Shown one piece after another: positions 53,264 to 63,954 of a DNA stretch of 64,000 nt (the first letter of the stretch is position 1; every line of letters starts with the position of its first letter). The notes under the pieces are model-generated. The model saw nothing but the letters and a program-made list of their open reading frames with translations, was not told where the DNA came from and made no database searches. The position numbers and the translations under genes are program-made. The stretch is from assembly GCA_002205965.3 (NCBI GenBank), contig NADL03000496.1, positions 248,001 to 312,000 of the forward strand, in the 5' to 3' direction. The stretch comes from Kappaphycus alvarezii (taxonomy: Eukaryota; Rhodophyta; Florideophyceae; Gigartinales; Solieriaceae).

Positions 53264-56092
53264 CTAATCGGAAATGCATCTGGTAAGAACTTGACGAGCT
53301 TGTAACCCATGCAAGCAGAACACAAAGCGCGTGATTAGGAGGTGCAGCTCCCATTGGGGAGTGGTGCCTCGACGGGCAGCAGCGAACGTAGAAAGGCGCC
53401 GGAAGAAAGTCGCACCGTCGGCCCCAAGGGCACCGAACACATCAATACCAACAGGAAGAAGCCGTATATCGTTCGTGTGGGACTAGACCGTAGTGCGTGT
53501 GTTTCGCACGTTCAGCCATTGAGGCAGCTGCGCCGCCAGATAGGGCACACTGGGAAACGCGAGAAGTGACCTGTGGATGGGCCACTGTGACATCCAAAGC
53601 AATATCCTTCGGGTCGAGGCCATATGCAGCAGGGATATAAAGATCTATGCGAAGGGCGGACGAGGAAGAGGACGAAGGGGGAAGGGGAGGAAGCAGATGT
53701 TCAAGAGAGGCAGAAATTCCAAGCTCCTTACAGTAGCGATGGAGAGCGTTACGCAAGACATTGTGGCGACGAGTCTGCCCATCGTTGTACTTACAGGTGA
53801 GGGCATGTTTGCCCAGGGGATCGAGCACGGGGCGATGTCGTTGGAACGGCGAGCACATACCGGACATCGATCATGACCAGAGAAAATCGCGCGGCCGAGG
53901 CGTAGAGATACAGCGACTATCCAAGCTTGCGAGGACAGATAGGTGCCGCGGTGAGGGTGCGGTAAAGTAGAGAAAGCTGAACAGGCGGACGACTCACGGA
54001 CAGATAGGAGGCGAGATCTGTCGCGGTCAGAGGATGATCGGAAGATCCGATCAAACGTCGAACTGTGAAGCTCAGACGAGATAGCAGACTGGAGCCGTTC
54101 GTCGGGGACCGGCGTTTGACACCTCTGAAACAGGGAAGTGGGCGACAGGGAAGCCGAAAGATCTGGATAACGGGTAGATAATAAAGAAATCGCGGCCCGA
54201 GGCACTTCCTCCAGGTGTAGGTCTCCCGAGAAGGAGAGCAGATCTGAGAAACGGCGGAAAACATCAATCATCGAAGCCGCATAAGCGGACTCAGGGATTG
54301 ACGAAGCGAGAAGAATGCCGAGGCCCCGTAGGAAATAGGAAGGCAGGCTTGCTCCCATTCGGAGTCGGTGCAAGGACCATGAATCTGTGCGAAAGCCTCC
54401 CGCTGCTTCCGGTCGAAGCTGACGGCCAAAGCCGTAGATTGGTGGGGGGAGAGAGTCCGCAGCAGATAAACAACCTTACAGGCGCTCGCACAGAAACGGT
54501 GCAAGTGGTAGGCCATCTGGGCGTCATCGAAGGACTGAAGACAGGAAAAGATGCGATCTACTTCAGCTTGACGGGTGTGAAATGCGGCGCTGACGAAGGT
54601 ATCGGAACCAATGGGAGAGCCGAGAACGGTAAAGCCATCGGGCGTGGAGAAGGGGCAGGGAAGAGTGAGGGGAGAGGGATTATAGGAGAGGCCGTATACG
54701 TGAGTTTTGGTCATATTCAGTGCGAACCCGATGGCTGGTCCCTGACTCTGGAAGAATTGCAAAGCCTCGAGGGCCTGCGAGCGGGGAACGACCAAGTTCC
54801 CATCGTCTGCATACCAAGCGTTGAGCGGGGGCCGGAATCGCTCCTGGAACTTGAGAACGAGAGGATGGAGAGCGAGAGCGAAAAGCAGAGCCCCCAAAGG
54901 ATCCCCCTGTTGAGTGCCATCGGCGCTTAGTATGGAGAATGAACCGAATGAGAGAAAAGAGGTATCCCCATAACAGTAGTGAACCCATCGCGCGATGCCA
55001 GGTGCAAAGTCCAGAACGGCATCAAGAATGCGTTGTCGACAAATGCTGTTGAAAGCATTGTGGGCATCGACTTGGATCAATACGTGGTCCTGGAACTTGG
55101 TGTTTTGCGTCAGGCGACGGACGGCATGAACAATGGCCTCAGCCGCTTTTAACGCCCACGCCGAGTTGATGAGGCAAGAGATAGGAAGCTGCAGTCGAGC
55201 AAGCCTTGTGAGCGAGGAGGCGGGCAATAAGTCGGCGGAGGAGGAGACCAACAGCTATAGGGCGAAGTCCACCGTTGGGCTTGTGGAGGGCTGTGAGCCG
55301 GCCCCACAGAAGTAGGCCCTGCACGAGTCCGGTAGTTCGCCGTTGGAACACATGTTAACAAACTTGGTCAGCACATAAAGACAGTCGCGGGCGGGATGCA
55401 CTCCCCCGCAGGTCGAAGCAACATACGGAGAAAGAGCGGGGAAAGGCCATCAGATCCAGGGGCGGTGGACGGGTCGAGGCTATGGATGGCTCTACGAACA
55501 TCCGAAACGGAAAACTTGACGGCAGGGGGAAGACGAGAGTTAGGGAGGGGCTGAACGGGGGACGTGGGCGTGGGGTGAAGGGATTTGAGTCTGCGGAGAA
55601 TGTCTTCCGAGGGCACAACAGGTGGGGTATCGTGCAGTAAGGCTGCTGTGGCGCGGGAAGGACTGCCACGGTGCAGTAAGCGGCGGCTGCGCTGGAGGGT
55701 AGATGGGGAATGAGAGGCGTCGGCATGGGTAGCAGGGGGGTGGGAGGCCCCGAAAAGGGAGAGGGCTTCAATGAAGAGGTCATCGAAAAGACCGAAGATG
55801 CGAGACGAATGCGGTCGGCAAGATTGGAGCAGATTTCAGAGCGGCTCGAGCGATGGAAGCGAGGATGATTGCGTCGAAATACGAGTTTGGGGAGGGCGAC
55901 AAGTTCGAGAAGGGCACGATGACGATGTGCATCAGACGGAGCAGCGATGACACGGCTCAAGGAGGCAAAATAGAGGTCGTAGGCCGCTGCTTGAACTGGG
56001 CGAGGGATGTACGGAAGAACGGGTATCGAAGCCCTGAAAAGAGCAGGGAAAGTAAGGGCAGTAGGAGGGACAGAAGCAATCCTACTGGTCAT
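53264..56092 (-). pseudogene. Family A ORF2: RT, Cys/His finger, restriction-like nuclease
   Basis: Starts MTSRIASVPPTALTFP within the ORF1 end. Blocks in order: FSVSDVRRAIHSLDPSTAPG (about 55510), KPNGGLRPIAVGLLLRRLIA (about 55280), VDAHNAFNS (about 55070), GTQQGDPLGALLFALALHPL (about 54915), NAWYADDGNLVVP (about 54815), FCASACKVVYLLR (about 54490), finger CPVCARRSN (about 53860) with LGKHALTC and RRHNVLRNAL, and nuclease box RIDLYIP...DIALDVTVAHP (about 53580-53660). There is no APE-type endonuclease. The central RT frame 54268-55251 is open for 327 codons with all catalytic residues. Confidence 0.9.
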
Positions 56093-57130
56093 TATCGGTC
56101 ATTGATTCCGGAACTGGGACGTATTCGAGGACAGAGAACCGACCGTCAACCTGCGGGGGAACGGGGGAGCTAGGAGCAGAAGAGGTCGCGGGCCCAGGGC
56201 CGCGACGTGCAACCAGGGTAAAACCGTCCGTATCGGTCACATCTGGACGGGCGCGACGGCGCTTAGAGTGGACAGCGGGAGCCGAAGGGGGTGCGAGGGG
56301 AGGCATGTCCCGGGCAAAGGTGGGATCGGCAGAAAGAGTCTGGTAAGCTGCGGACGCGGAGGGATTGGGCAAAAGCAGGAGCCGGATACCACAAGCAGGA
56401 CGGAGATTCCAGGCGTTCGATTTCTTGTCGAAGGCCAGGAAGGACGCCGCGGAGCTGGGCAGGAGACAGGTCTGAAGAGATGTCCATGATTTCGGAAAAC
56501 ACGAGTTCGGGAGGGTCGTAGTTGTCCGATGTCTTCGCCAAGTTTCGGAAGGCGGTATAGGCGGGAGGCAAAGACGCCAAATCCCGCTCGGCAGCGCACA
56601 CCATGAAGATATGAGGGAAGAGGAGCGAATAATGGAACAGGAGCCCGGAAAACCACCTTGTGTGATGGCTCGGCGGAAAGCGGACGGATCATGTACAGGA
56701 AAGTCCGGAGGAGACGTGACGACGACAACTCGCTTGGTGTTGCCGCCAAAAAGCCCTCGAGTAGCTCGGCGGACGCGGCCCGCAAACTTGGTGGAGATGC
56801 GAACAGCTGAAAGGTCACCCTGATGGGTGAGGCCTTGGCGGCCCAGGAAAGGGAGACGGCGGAGGGGTTTTGGGCTGTTGGGGGCATGGCCGCCGCGCGT
56901 AGGTAGGATTGTGCGGGAGGCTGAGGAGCAGGATTGGGAGATTGGTCCGGTTCAGTGGCTGGAGAAGTCGGCGAGGAAGGGGCCGCAAGAGAGGTCAAGA
57001 TCTGCAGGACGGAACGAAACTGAGGGTTGTTTTGCAGAGAAGGGGCCAGAGCGGTCGCCACGGGGAGTTTCTGAACGGCAGAACAGAATGCAGCTGTGGC
57101 TGCAGGGTCGAAGATTGACGACTCCATCAA
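56082..57130 (-). pseudogene. Family A ORF1
   Basis: Begins MMESSIFDPAATAAFCSAVQ. A Pro/Ser-rich linker (SPATEPDQSPNPAPQPPAQ) precedes a conserved domain (VTFQLFASPPSLRAASAELL, LSSSRLLRTFLYMIRPLSAE, HKVVF) and a helical part (SEIMDISSDLSPAQLRGVLP, GLRQEIERLESP). A basic stretch KRRRARPDVTDTDGFTLV follows before FSVLEYVPVPESMTDNDQ. Two frame changes (near 56600 and 56390). Expected role: nucleic-acid binding partner of ORF2; no CCHC knuckle is seen. Confidence 0.75.
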
Positions 57131-57552
57131 AGATGGAGACGCATTTGACCAGATAGTCTATCGACGCATGGGTTAGGGAAACAACGTGTGTCGGAATGCC
57201 CAGAAGAAGGTCGGGAAGGCATGGTGGCAGAAACTGTGGGGTCAGGAGATCACGGAAAGGAAAGAGCACAATAAAAAGATCACGATAGACTTAAAATCAA
57301 GAAGTAGCCAATAAGATAGCGCTGTGGAAAACGAATCTGGCGAAGATCGGGAGAATCAAAGAAGAAAAAGAAAAAAAACCAGGAGAAGAGGGAAGATGAG
57401 GGCGAAAGCACCGTCGTCGCGCGACAGAGCGCAACCGCAGCAGGACCGCGGGAGCGGGCTCGAACGTCGGACGAGGGAGGGCGAGGTGTAGGTGGAGGAG
57501 GGAGCTTAAGCGAAGAATAAAAAGACAAGTCAGCTAAAGACCACAGTTTTCC

Positions 57553-57640
57553 GTGTTTTACTGTACTCACTCCGTAAAGATTCCACACACCTATTTTCAA
57601 TCATTAAAACACCCAATTTTTCCCCTGTACAGTTGTACTG
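57553..57640 (+). repeat. Repeat junction: family A-like tail, R end, family B-like tail
   Basis: CTCCGTAAAGATTCCACACA is a family A type 3' end without any ORF; ATTAAAACACCCAATTTTTCCCC is the end of repeat R; TGTACTGTCGGCTGCAGGAC resembles the family B 3' UTR. Three fragments in 90 bp. Confidence 0.45.
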
Positions 57641-57644
57641 TCGG

Positions 57645-60211
57645 CTGCAGGACCCCACGACCCGCGGACCATCCAATCGCTTCGCACCCTACACCCAAGC
57701 CGCGGCCCTATCGCACCGCTGCCGCTGACAGCCTCCCACCTCCTCCATGTCACACCGGATGCCGTCGAGTTAGCAGTCCCGTATCTCTCGTGATACGTCT
57801 GCTGGCCCTGACCGCACGCCGTCGCGTTGGTTTCACCTCCTAGTCAAGACACCAATCAGCCCAGAAGCCGGAGTCACGGGCAAGGGGGTCCTCACCCAGC
57901 TCGTCACGCGGATCGCCAAGGGCGACCTGCCGTGCTCTGTACTGCCGCTTGTAGCTGCCGCTACGCTGCTGCCCATCCAGCCAAAGCCTGGCAAGATCCG
58001 GCCCATCGCCGTCGGGTCGGTACTCCGTCGTCTGGTCACGAAGACGCTGCTCCCAGCTGCAATCGACGATACTCGCGCCTTCCTAGCCCCGTTCCAATTG
58101 GCAAACGGGATCAGGGCTGGAATGGACGCAATCGTCCACGACACGCGCACGCTGCTCCGTCGGTTCTCCCGCCGCTGCGACACCGCCACGGTCCTTGTTG
58201 ACGCGCACAACGCCTTCAACCTCGTTGATCGCCAGTCAATGTTGGACCGATTGCCCTCGCTAGCACCGGGCCTTGCCCGGTTCGTCAATATGATATACGG
58301 CCGCACGCAGCCGCAACTGATTGTGCCGAACCGTCACAAAACCACAATACAAAGTGCACAAGGGACCCAACAAGGCGACCCGGCCAGCATGCTCCTGTTC
58401 TCCCTAACGATCCAGCCGCTCATCCGCCGGATCGCCGCAGAGACAGGTGTAGTCATGAATCACTGGTATGCCGACGACGGGACGCTGATGGGGTCTCTCC
58501 CCGAGCTCCGAAAAGCGCTCCGCTTACTCCGCGACGAGGGACCGCATACGGCCTGCACCTCAACGCGCAAAAACACGCGTTTTCTGGCCAACTGTCCCGC
58601 GGCCAGAACGCGAGGCGTTCCTCCGCGAGTTCCGCCTTGCAGAGTGCTCCTCCGACGGGTTTGAACTACTGGGAGCTCCAATAGGCAACCGCCGGTTCAC
58701 TCAATCGTTCCTGCAGGCAAGACCGACAGCTTGCCGCCGCACCCTCGAGTTGCTGCTCAAGGTTGACGACCCTCGGGCCCGCTTCCACATGCACCGCCTG
58801 TGCGCGTCGGCCTGCCTCGTGGAGCACGCTTTCAAGCTCGCTGACCCGATGGACGCCCGTCCGCTGCCGAGGCTTTCGACACCCAGCAACGTTCGTTTTT
58901 CTCGGAGCTTCATGGAGTCACGCTGACCGATAAAGCGTGGTCCCAGGCTACCTTGCCCTTCCGACATGGTGGTCTCGGCTTCACGCTACTCGAGCCATTC
59001 CTTCATGGTGCTGTTGCCTCAAGCCTCATTGACGCGGCACCTGCTCGCGTCAGGACTGGGACTCACATCGGACCGCGCTCCACCGCCCTCACTGGAACCC
59101 GCTGCCGCCACGACAAGAATTTTTTCCTTCGCCAAGCCGCCATCCCTATGCACGAGTTTGTGCTCCGCATCCCCGGCCTTCCATACTCCGTGACCTGGGC
59201 TCCTTTGACCCGCTTCCCCTATCTGCAGCGCACACCCGCGTCCAAACCTACCTAAAGGGTGTGCAGCAGGAGGCTCGGGCCAAGGTACACTGGGCCGACG
59301 AGGTATGGGCTCGCTGCCCGAATCCCGATGACCACACCGCCGCCGCAGCGCGGGACCGGATCCGCGGCCTCGCATTCCGCAAAGGCCCTTGCGCCGCCTT
59401 CCTGTTCGCACATCCCTCCGCCGACACGGAAGTGTCTGCCGTACACTGGAAGATCATGATACGACGTTTCCTCGGGCTGTCTGTTTATGACGACTCGCTT
59501 CCTCGGAACTGCGAGCATTGTAAACGCCCGATGGACAGCTTGGGAGATCACGCAGTCGACCTGTGCCCTCTGGATTCGGTCGCAAACACCGGCATGACTC
59601 GCTACGCAACGTCATCGCCGGCCGTATCGCCCGCGCAGCAGGCTTAGACTGCCAGTTGGAGGTCCCACTCCTCGTCCCAGGAACTGAACTACGACCCGCT
59701 GACATCCTTGTCCACCCACCGCTTGCCCCCGACGGCAACGCGGTCCGCCCCATTGCCTGTGATGTCACCGTCGTCTCTCCGTTCAAGGACAACGTAAGAT
59801 CGAGGGCCACCCGCGAAATGGGCGGTGCCGCTGCCATCGCTCACCGCAACAAGGTGACGGACCTGGAGCGAAAACTTTCGCGGCGTCTGCCACCGCCCTC
59901 AGACAACCCGACACAGGCCCCCAATTTCGAGTTCCAACCGCTGGCGTTTGATTCTCTGGGGTCACCTTCTCCTGCCACCTTCCTCTTCATAGAGGGTCTT
60001 CTGCCGCGTATCGCGGAGAAGTTCAGCACCCTGTCGGAGTGATCGCACCGCGTGTTGAGCCGCATCAGTTGCACTATCTGGTCGTCAGTTGCGCAAGCTA
60101 TTTTTTCGCGCATGTCGCTGCACGTGGACGACGTGGACATCCTGTTAGCTCTTAGCTAGCAATATAGTCGGATCCTGCAGCGGACACCTGTTATACTACT
60201 GTAATGCCATA
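57645..60211 (+). mobile_element. Family B non-LTR copy B5 (RT palm kept)
   Basis: The longest family B copy. RT, connector, finger and nuclease occur in order with frameshifts. The 3' UTR (AGCTAGCAATATAGTCGGAT, CCTGCAGCGGACACC) ends near 60211. It lies about 130 bp upstream of tRNA-Gly. Confidence 0.9.
57800..60042 (+). pseudogene. Family B ORF2: RT, Cys/His finger, restriction-like nuclease
   Basis: One open frame from about 57800 to 58664: KPGKIRPIAVGSVLRRLVTK (about 57990), VDAHNAFNLVDRQSMLD (about 58196-58246), AQGTQQGDPASMLLFSLTIQ (about 58360) and WYADDGTLMG with YADD at about 58467-58478. After a frameshift near 58560: LGAPIGNRRFTQSF, FHMHRLCASACLVEHAFKLA, then FRHGGLGFTLLEPFLHGAVA (58953-59255), CEHCKRPMDSLGDHAVDLC (59511-59567), RKHRHDSLRN, and nuclease box ELRPADILVHPP...IACDVTVVSPF (about 59687-59785). 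Ends near 60042. Confidence 0.9.
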
Positions 60212-60275
60212 AAGTACAGTATCACTATATTGCTAGCTGAGGGTCAGCCGGGTAGTCCACGTGGGTTACGTGTCA
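60154..60275. repeat. Family B 3' tails in inverted orientation (15-bp perfect hairpin)
   Basis: AGCTAGCAATATAGT (60154-60168) is repeated as its exact complement at 60224-60238. The right half continues as a minus-strand family B tail (complement CACGTGGACTACC...CTCAGCTAGC, to about 60275). Between them TACTGTA and TACAGTA form an inner 7-bp stem. Confidence 0.78.
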
Positions 60276-60342
60276 CACGTACACATGGACCAAAATATGA
60301 ATTTAATTACAACGTGTCGAACCTACCGAATCAGCGTAATCC

Positions 60343-60413
60343 ACGCCGGTGGTATAGTGGTAGCATACGCCCCTGCCACGGGCGAGACCCGGGTTCAATT
60401 CCCGGCCGGCGTA
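60343..60413 (+). tRNA. trnG-GCC: tRNA-Gly (anticodon GCC)
   Basis: Acceptor ACGCCGG/CCGGCGT pairs perfectly over 7 bp with discriminator A. The D arm contains AGTGGTAGC, the anticodon stem CGCCC/GGGCG holds CTGCCAC (anticodon GCC), and the T arm CCCGG-TTCAATT-CCGGG-type stem follows. 71 nt, no intron, no encoded CCA. A run of six T at about 60431-60436 is the likely Pol III terminator. Confidence 0.95.
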
Positions 60414-60430
60414 ATTGAAATTCGGAGATA

Positions 60431-60436
60431 TCTTTT
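60431..60436 (+). terminator. Pol III terminator of tRNA-Gly
   Basis: T6 run 18 bp after the tRNA 3' end. The family B copy B6 begins just beyond it. Confidence 0.6.
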
Positions 60437-62140
60437 TTGGCAATGCCTCACAGCTTTGCAACCTCAGTCCTGCCGCTCCTGGCTGCAGTAACCCTGCTAC
60501 CTCTGCGGCCCAAACCCAACAAGATACGGCCCATCGCCGTAGGAACGATCCTCCAGAGTGGTAACGAAGACACTCCTCCCAACCGCCATTGATGATTTTC
60601 GTCACTTTCTGGCCCCCTTCCAATTGGCTAACGGCATCAGGGCTGGGATGCACGCAATCGCGCACGACACGCGCATGCTGCTCCGTCGCTTCTCTAATTG
60701 CATGGATACCGCCACAGTTCTCGTTGACGCGAATAACGCCTTCAACTACGTTGATCGCCAGTCAATGCTAGACCAGCTGCCCACGCGCGCCCCAAGTCTC
60801 GCCCGGTTGGTCAACATGATTTACTCACGCTCGCAACCACCGTTGATCGTGCCGAATCGTGACAGAACGACCATTGCGAGTGCTCATGGCACACAGCAAG
60901 GCGACCCTGCCAGCATGCTCCTGTTCTCGCTGACGATCCAGCCCCTCATCCGCCGGATTGCAGAAAACACGGGCATCGTCCTCAACCAATGCAGCCCATA
61001 TCGGGCCCCGCTCCACCGCGCTCACCGACTCCCGCTACCGCCGTGACAAGGCTTTCCTTCTCGGCAAAGCCGCACGTCACATGCGGGACTTCCTGCTGCA
61101 CATCCCTGGAATGGGCTACCCGTCGACCTGGGTTCCTGCGACCCACTCCCTCTCGCTGCTGCACAGGCATACGTCCAAACCTACCTCAAACGTGTGCAGC
61201 AGGAGGCGCTGGCCAAGGTTCACTGGCACGACGACCACTGGGCCAGATCTCCGAACCCGGACCGACACACGAACGCAGATGTACGGCAACGCATACGCGG
61301 TCTAGCGCTCCGCATAGGCCTCGGTGCTGCCTTTCTTTACGCACATCCCTCGGCTGACACGGAAGTATCCGCGGTACACTGGAAAATAATGCTTCGCCGC
61401 TACTTGGGACTGCCCGTCTATGATGACTCGCTTCCTCGGAACTGCGAGCATTGTAAACGCCAAATGGACAGGTTAGGCGACCATGCTGTAGACTTGTACC
61501 CGTCTGGGTTCGGTCGCAAACACCGGCATAACTCACTTCGCGACTTCATCTCTGGCCGTATCGCCCGTGCCGCCGGCCTGGATTGCCAGCTCGAGGTCCC
61601 ACTCCTCGTGCCCAGCACTGACTTCCGACCTTCCGACATACTGGTTCACCCACCAGCAGCTCCTGAAGGCACTGTGGCCCGCCCGATCGCCTGCGATGTC
61701 ACCGTAGTCTCTCCATTCAAGGACGATGTCAGAACAAGAGCTGCAAGGGAAGTGGGCGGTGCTGCTGAATTGCACACCGCAACAAAGTGACGGACCTGGA
61801 GAGAAAATTGTCGCGTCGACTCCCTCTGCCCTCCGATAACCCTACACATGCCCCCGATTTAGAATTTCAACCTCTGGCCTTTGATTCCTTGGGTTCCTCT
61901 TCCCCGAAACCGTCCGCTTCATAGGGGGACTGTTGCCTCGAATTGCCGAAAAATTACACACGTCAACAGGAGTTATCCGTACTCGGATTTTTAGGCGCAT
62001 CAGTAGCATAATCTGGTCGTCGAGTGCACAATCTATTTTGTCGCGCATGTTGCTGCACATGACCGACATGGACCACCCGGATAGCACTTAGCTAGCAATA
62101 TAGTCGGATCCTGCAGCGGACACCTGTTTTACTGTTGCGA
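60437..62140 (+). mobile_element. Family B non-LTR copy B6 (5'-truncated, RT core deleted)
   Basis: Begins within the RT N-terminal part right after the tRNA-Gly terminator and ends CCTGCAGCGGACACCTGTTT. A deletion near 60990 joins ENTGIVLNQ directly to the connector (HIGPRSTALTDSRYRRD), removing the YADD box and thumb. Confidence 0.88.
60558..61790 (+). pseudogene. Family B ORF2, copy B6
   Basis: 60558-61046 carries LANGIRAGMHAIAHDTRMLL, VDANNAFNYVDRQSMLD and AHGTQQGDPASMLLFSLTIQ. 61194-61790 is an open frame of 198 codons with VHWHDDHWARSPNPD, CEHCKRQMDRLGDHAVDL (the last Cys is Tyr here), RKHRHNSLRD and the nuclease box FRPSDILVHPP...IACDVTVVSPFKDDV. It has the best preserved nuclease domain in the window but no RT active site. 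Confidence 0.85.
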
Positions 62141-63950
62141 ATAGTGGTAGTTTTTGTTGGGCACTGGAAAGGGTTCTGTTTTTCCGCACCTCTATTCGAG
62201 GGCTTCTAATTTTTTTTCTATTTTTGTTTTTTTTGTTTTTTCTTTCTTTCTTTCTTTTTTTTGGTATTTCTTTCTGTTTTTTTAGCTCAATAAAATACTC
62301 TAATTACGTCTCTTGTCGGTGAGAAGCGGACCTCCTCCGGTGCTTGTTACTATGCCGGTGGTCTCTAGGTCGATCTCCTATGCGAAAGTAATGTCGCCAT
62401 CGGTACAACCGCGCGGAGGATCCTTGCTCTCCCTTAAAATTTGTTTTGCCCCTGGCGCTTCCCGCCAGCCTAGTGGACGGCCTTCCGCCCGGAACTGGCA
62501 AACTCGATGTCGCAGATGCGACAGTGAAATTTAGGCCCTTTGCCTTTCTTGTTCCTCTCCTTCTCTCCCGATCCGTTGCAACCTAGAAAGCTGTAGTAAG
62601 ACAAGGTCTATGCGGGCCTAGGCCTAGGAGGGAGTAGCTACAAAAAAGACCCGAGGGCAGTTGTACGGTGGAAGGACGACACGAAGGCTGCGAAGATCGA
62701 GGGGATTGTCTTGAGTAGCTAGAAGAGTGGGAAGGAGACGTTACACGGATGGAGACCTGTTAGGATTCTTCGGACCCCTCCTTGGCCTCGTCGTCAAAAA
62801 AAGGTGCCTCGGGTAAGCTGTGATGGCAATTCTCTCCCCTTCGGTATATTTGTTGACGAAGTCTTCCCTTTCTTCCTCCGAAGGAGTTCCGGATACCTCT
62901 GATGAATCCCTCGGGTCCGTAATTGCTTGCTTATCCAACCAACCTTCCCGAAGTTCCAGAAGGTTGTTTAGAGTATAGAGGTCACTGAGGGTATTGCCCC
63001 TATGAACTTCGAGCTAAGCACCGAAAATCCAAAGACAAAAGTGACACCTGCAGTATAATGGGTATTGCCCCTTGAACTTCGGTATACACAACGTAAGTAC
63101 AAGGACACAAGGGAAACCATTGCCTTAAGGACAACAGAAAAGAGGACAGATATTTTTGAGGTGGTTATGTTTTGTGGTTTGTGGTTTGGGAGTTTGGGAT
63201 TTGGGATTTGTAGTTTGGGGTCTTGGGGTCTTGTTTGTGGTTTGGGTTGGTGGCTTTCTGGCCGGTCGAAGCTCGCACCCCAGTCGACCAGCCTTTACAT
63301 GTAGCTATATATATATATATGGCCAATATACCGTATCTACGCTCGGTAAAATGTACTGGGTACCAACCCAGATTTCTACCAACAGTAAATTAAACCTCTA
63401 TTTTCTGTTTATATAGAGAGTCTCAAATTCCTAAAACGCACAAATTGGTACTAAATTTTCTATCAAAACGCGAAAAACGCCCTTAGACCCCCATATTTGC
63501 CTGTTTTGAGGCGCGTCTACTGTACTGTTGTGCAGTGCACGCTATTTGTGGCTCTGAGCCATGCATAGTACTGTGCATGACTCTCGTATCCCAAATTTGT
63601 GGCTTTGCACTGTACAGTACTGTACTGTACATGGCTCTCAGGACCATAACTTGTGGCTACAGGACACAGGCCACCATGAGCCACATAACAGATGCCATAA
63701 AGTTACTCTCTAACTGTGCAAACTGTAATGTAAATAAGTTAGTGCAACGAACTACCTCGGGTTGTACTGTACTTGAGTTAGACTGTACATTTCAGTTGCG
63801 ATTGAATCATACTCAGATGAGACCAATGCGAATGGATCTTCATGACGTGGCACGAATTATATCAATTCCCAGACGTAATGGCAAGGTTTTAGTCAACATC
63901 CACATGTATAGTACTTTAAAGCACGGTATTGTACGTGGTACAGTAGTAGA
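62141..63950. other. Low-complexity and unrecognised sequence
   Basis: 62190-62285 is a pyrimidine tract with (TTTC)n, followed by AATAAAAT. 63160-63260 is G/T-rich (GTTTGGGATTTGGGATTTG). 63306-63321 is (TA)n. 63515-63650 is rich in GTACTGTAC-type palindromes and repeats of TTTGTGGCT. The family B end GATGCCATAAAGTTACTC appears alone at 63688-63706. Open frames here carry no motif. Confidence 0.5.
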
Positions 63951-63954
63951 TCTT

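Larger units (their letters stand above)
53186..57280 (-). mobile_element. Family A non-LTR copy A5 (near full length)
   Basis: The most complete copy: 5' UTR, ORF1, overlapping ORF2 and a 3' UTR that stops just short of the usual GTAAAGATT tail. It lies tail to tail with copy A4, giving inverted arms of about 1.07 kb. ORF2 needs about five frame changes. The 5' end may extend toward 57.55 kb. Confidence 0.92.

Noticed and set aside
54298-54930. 210-codon open frame on the plus strand
   Set aside because: Exact antisense of the family A RT domain, which has all catalytic motifs on the minus strand.
56263-57156. Several Arg-rich plus-strand frames
   Set aside because: Antisense shadows of the GC-rich family A ORF1.
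62190-62285. Pyrimidine tract as poly(A) tail of a minus-strand element
   Set aside because: No coding similarity to a retroelement on its right side, and families A and B do not end in poly(A).
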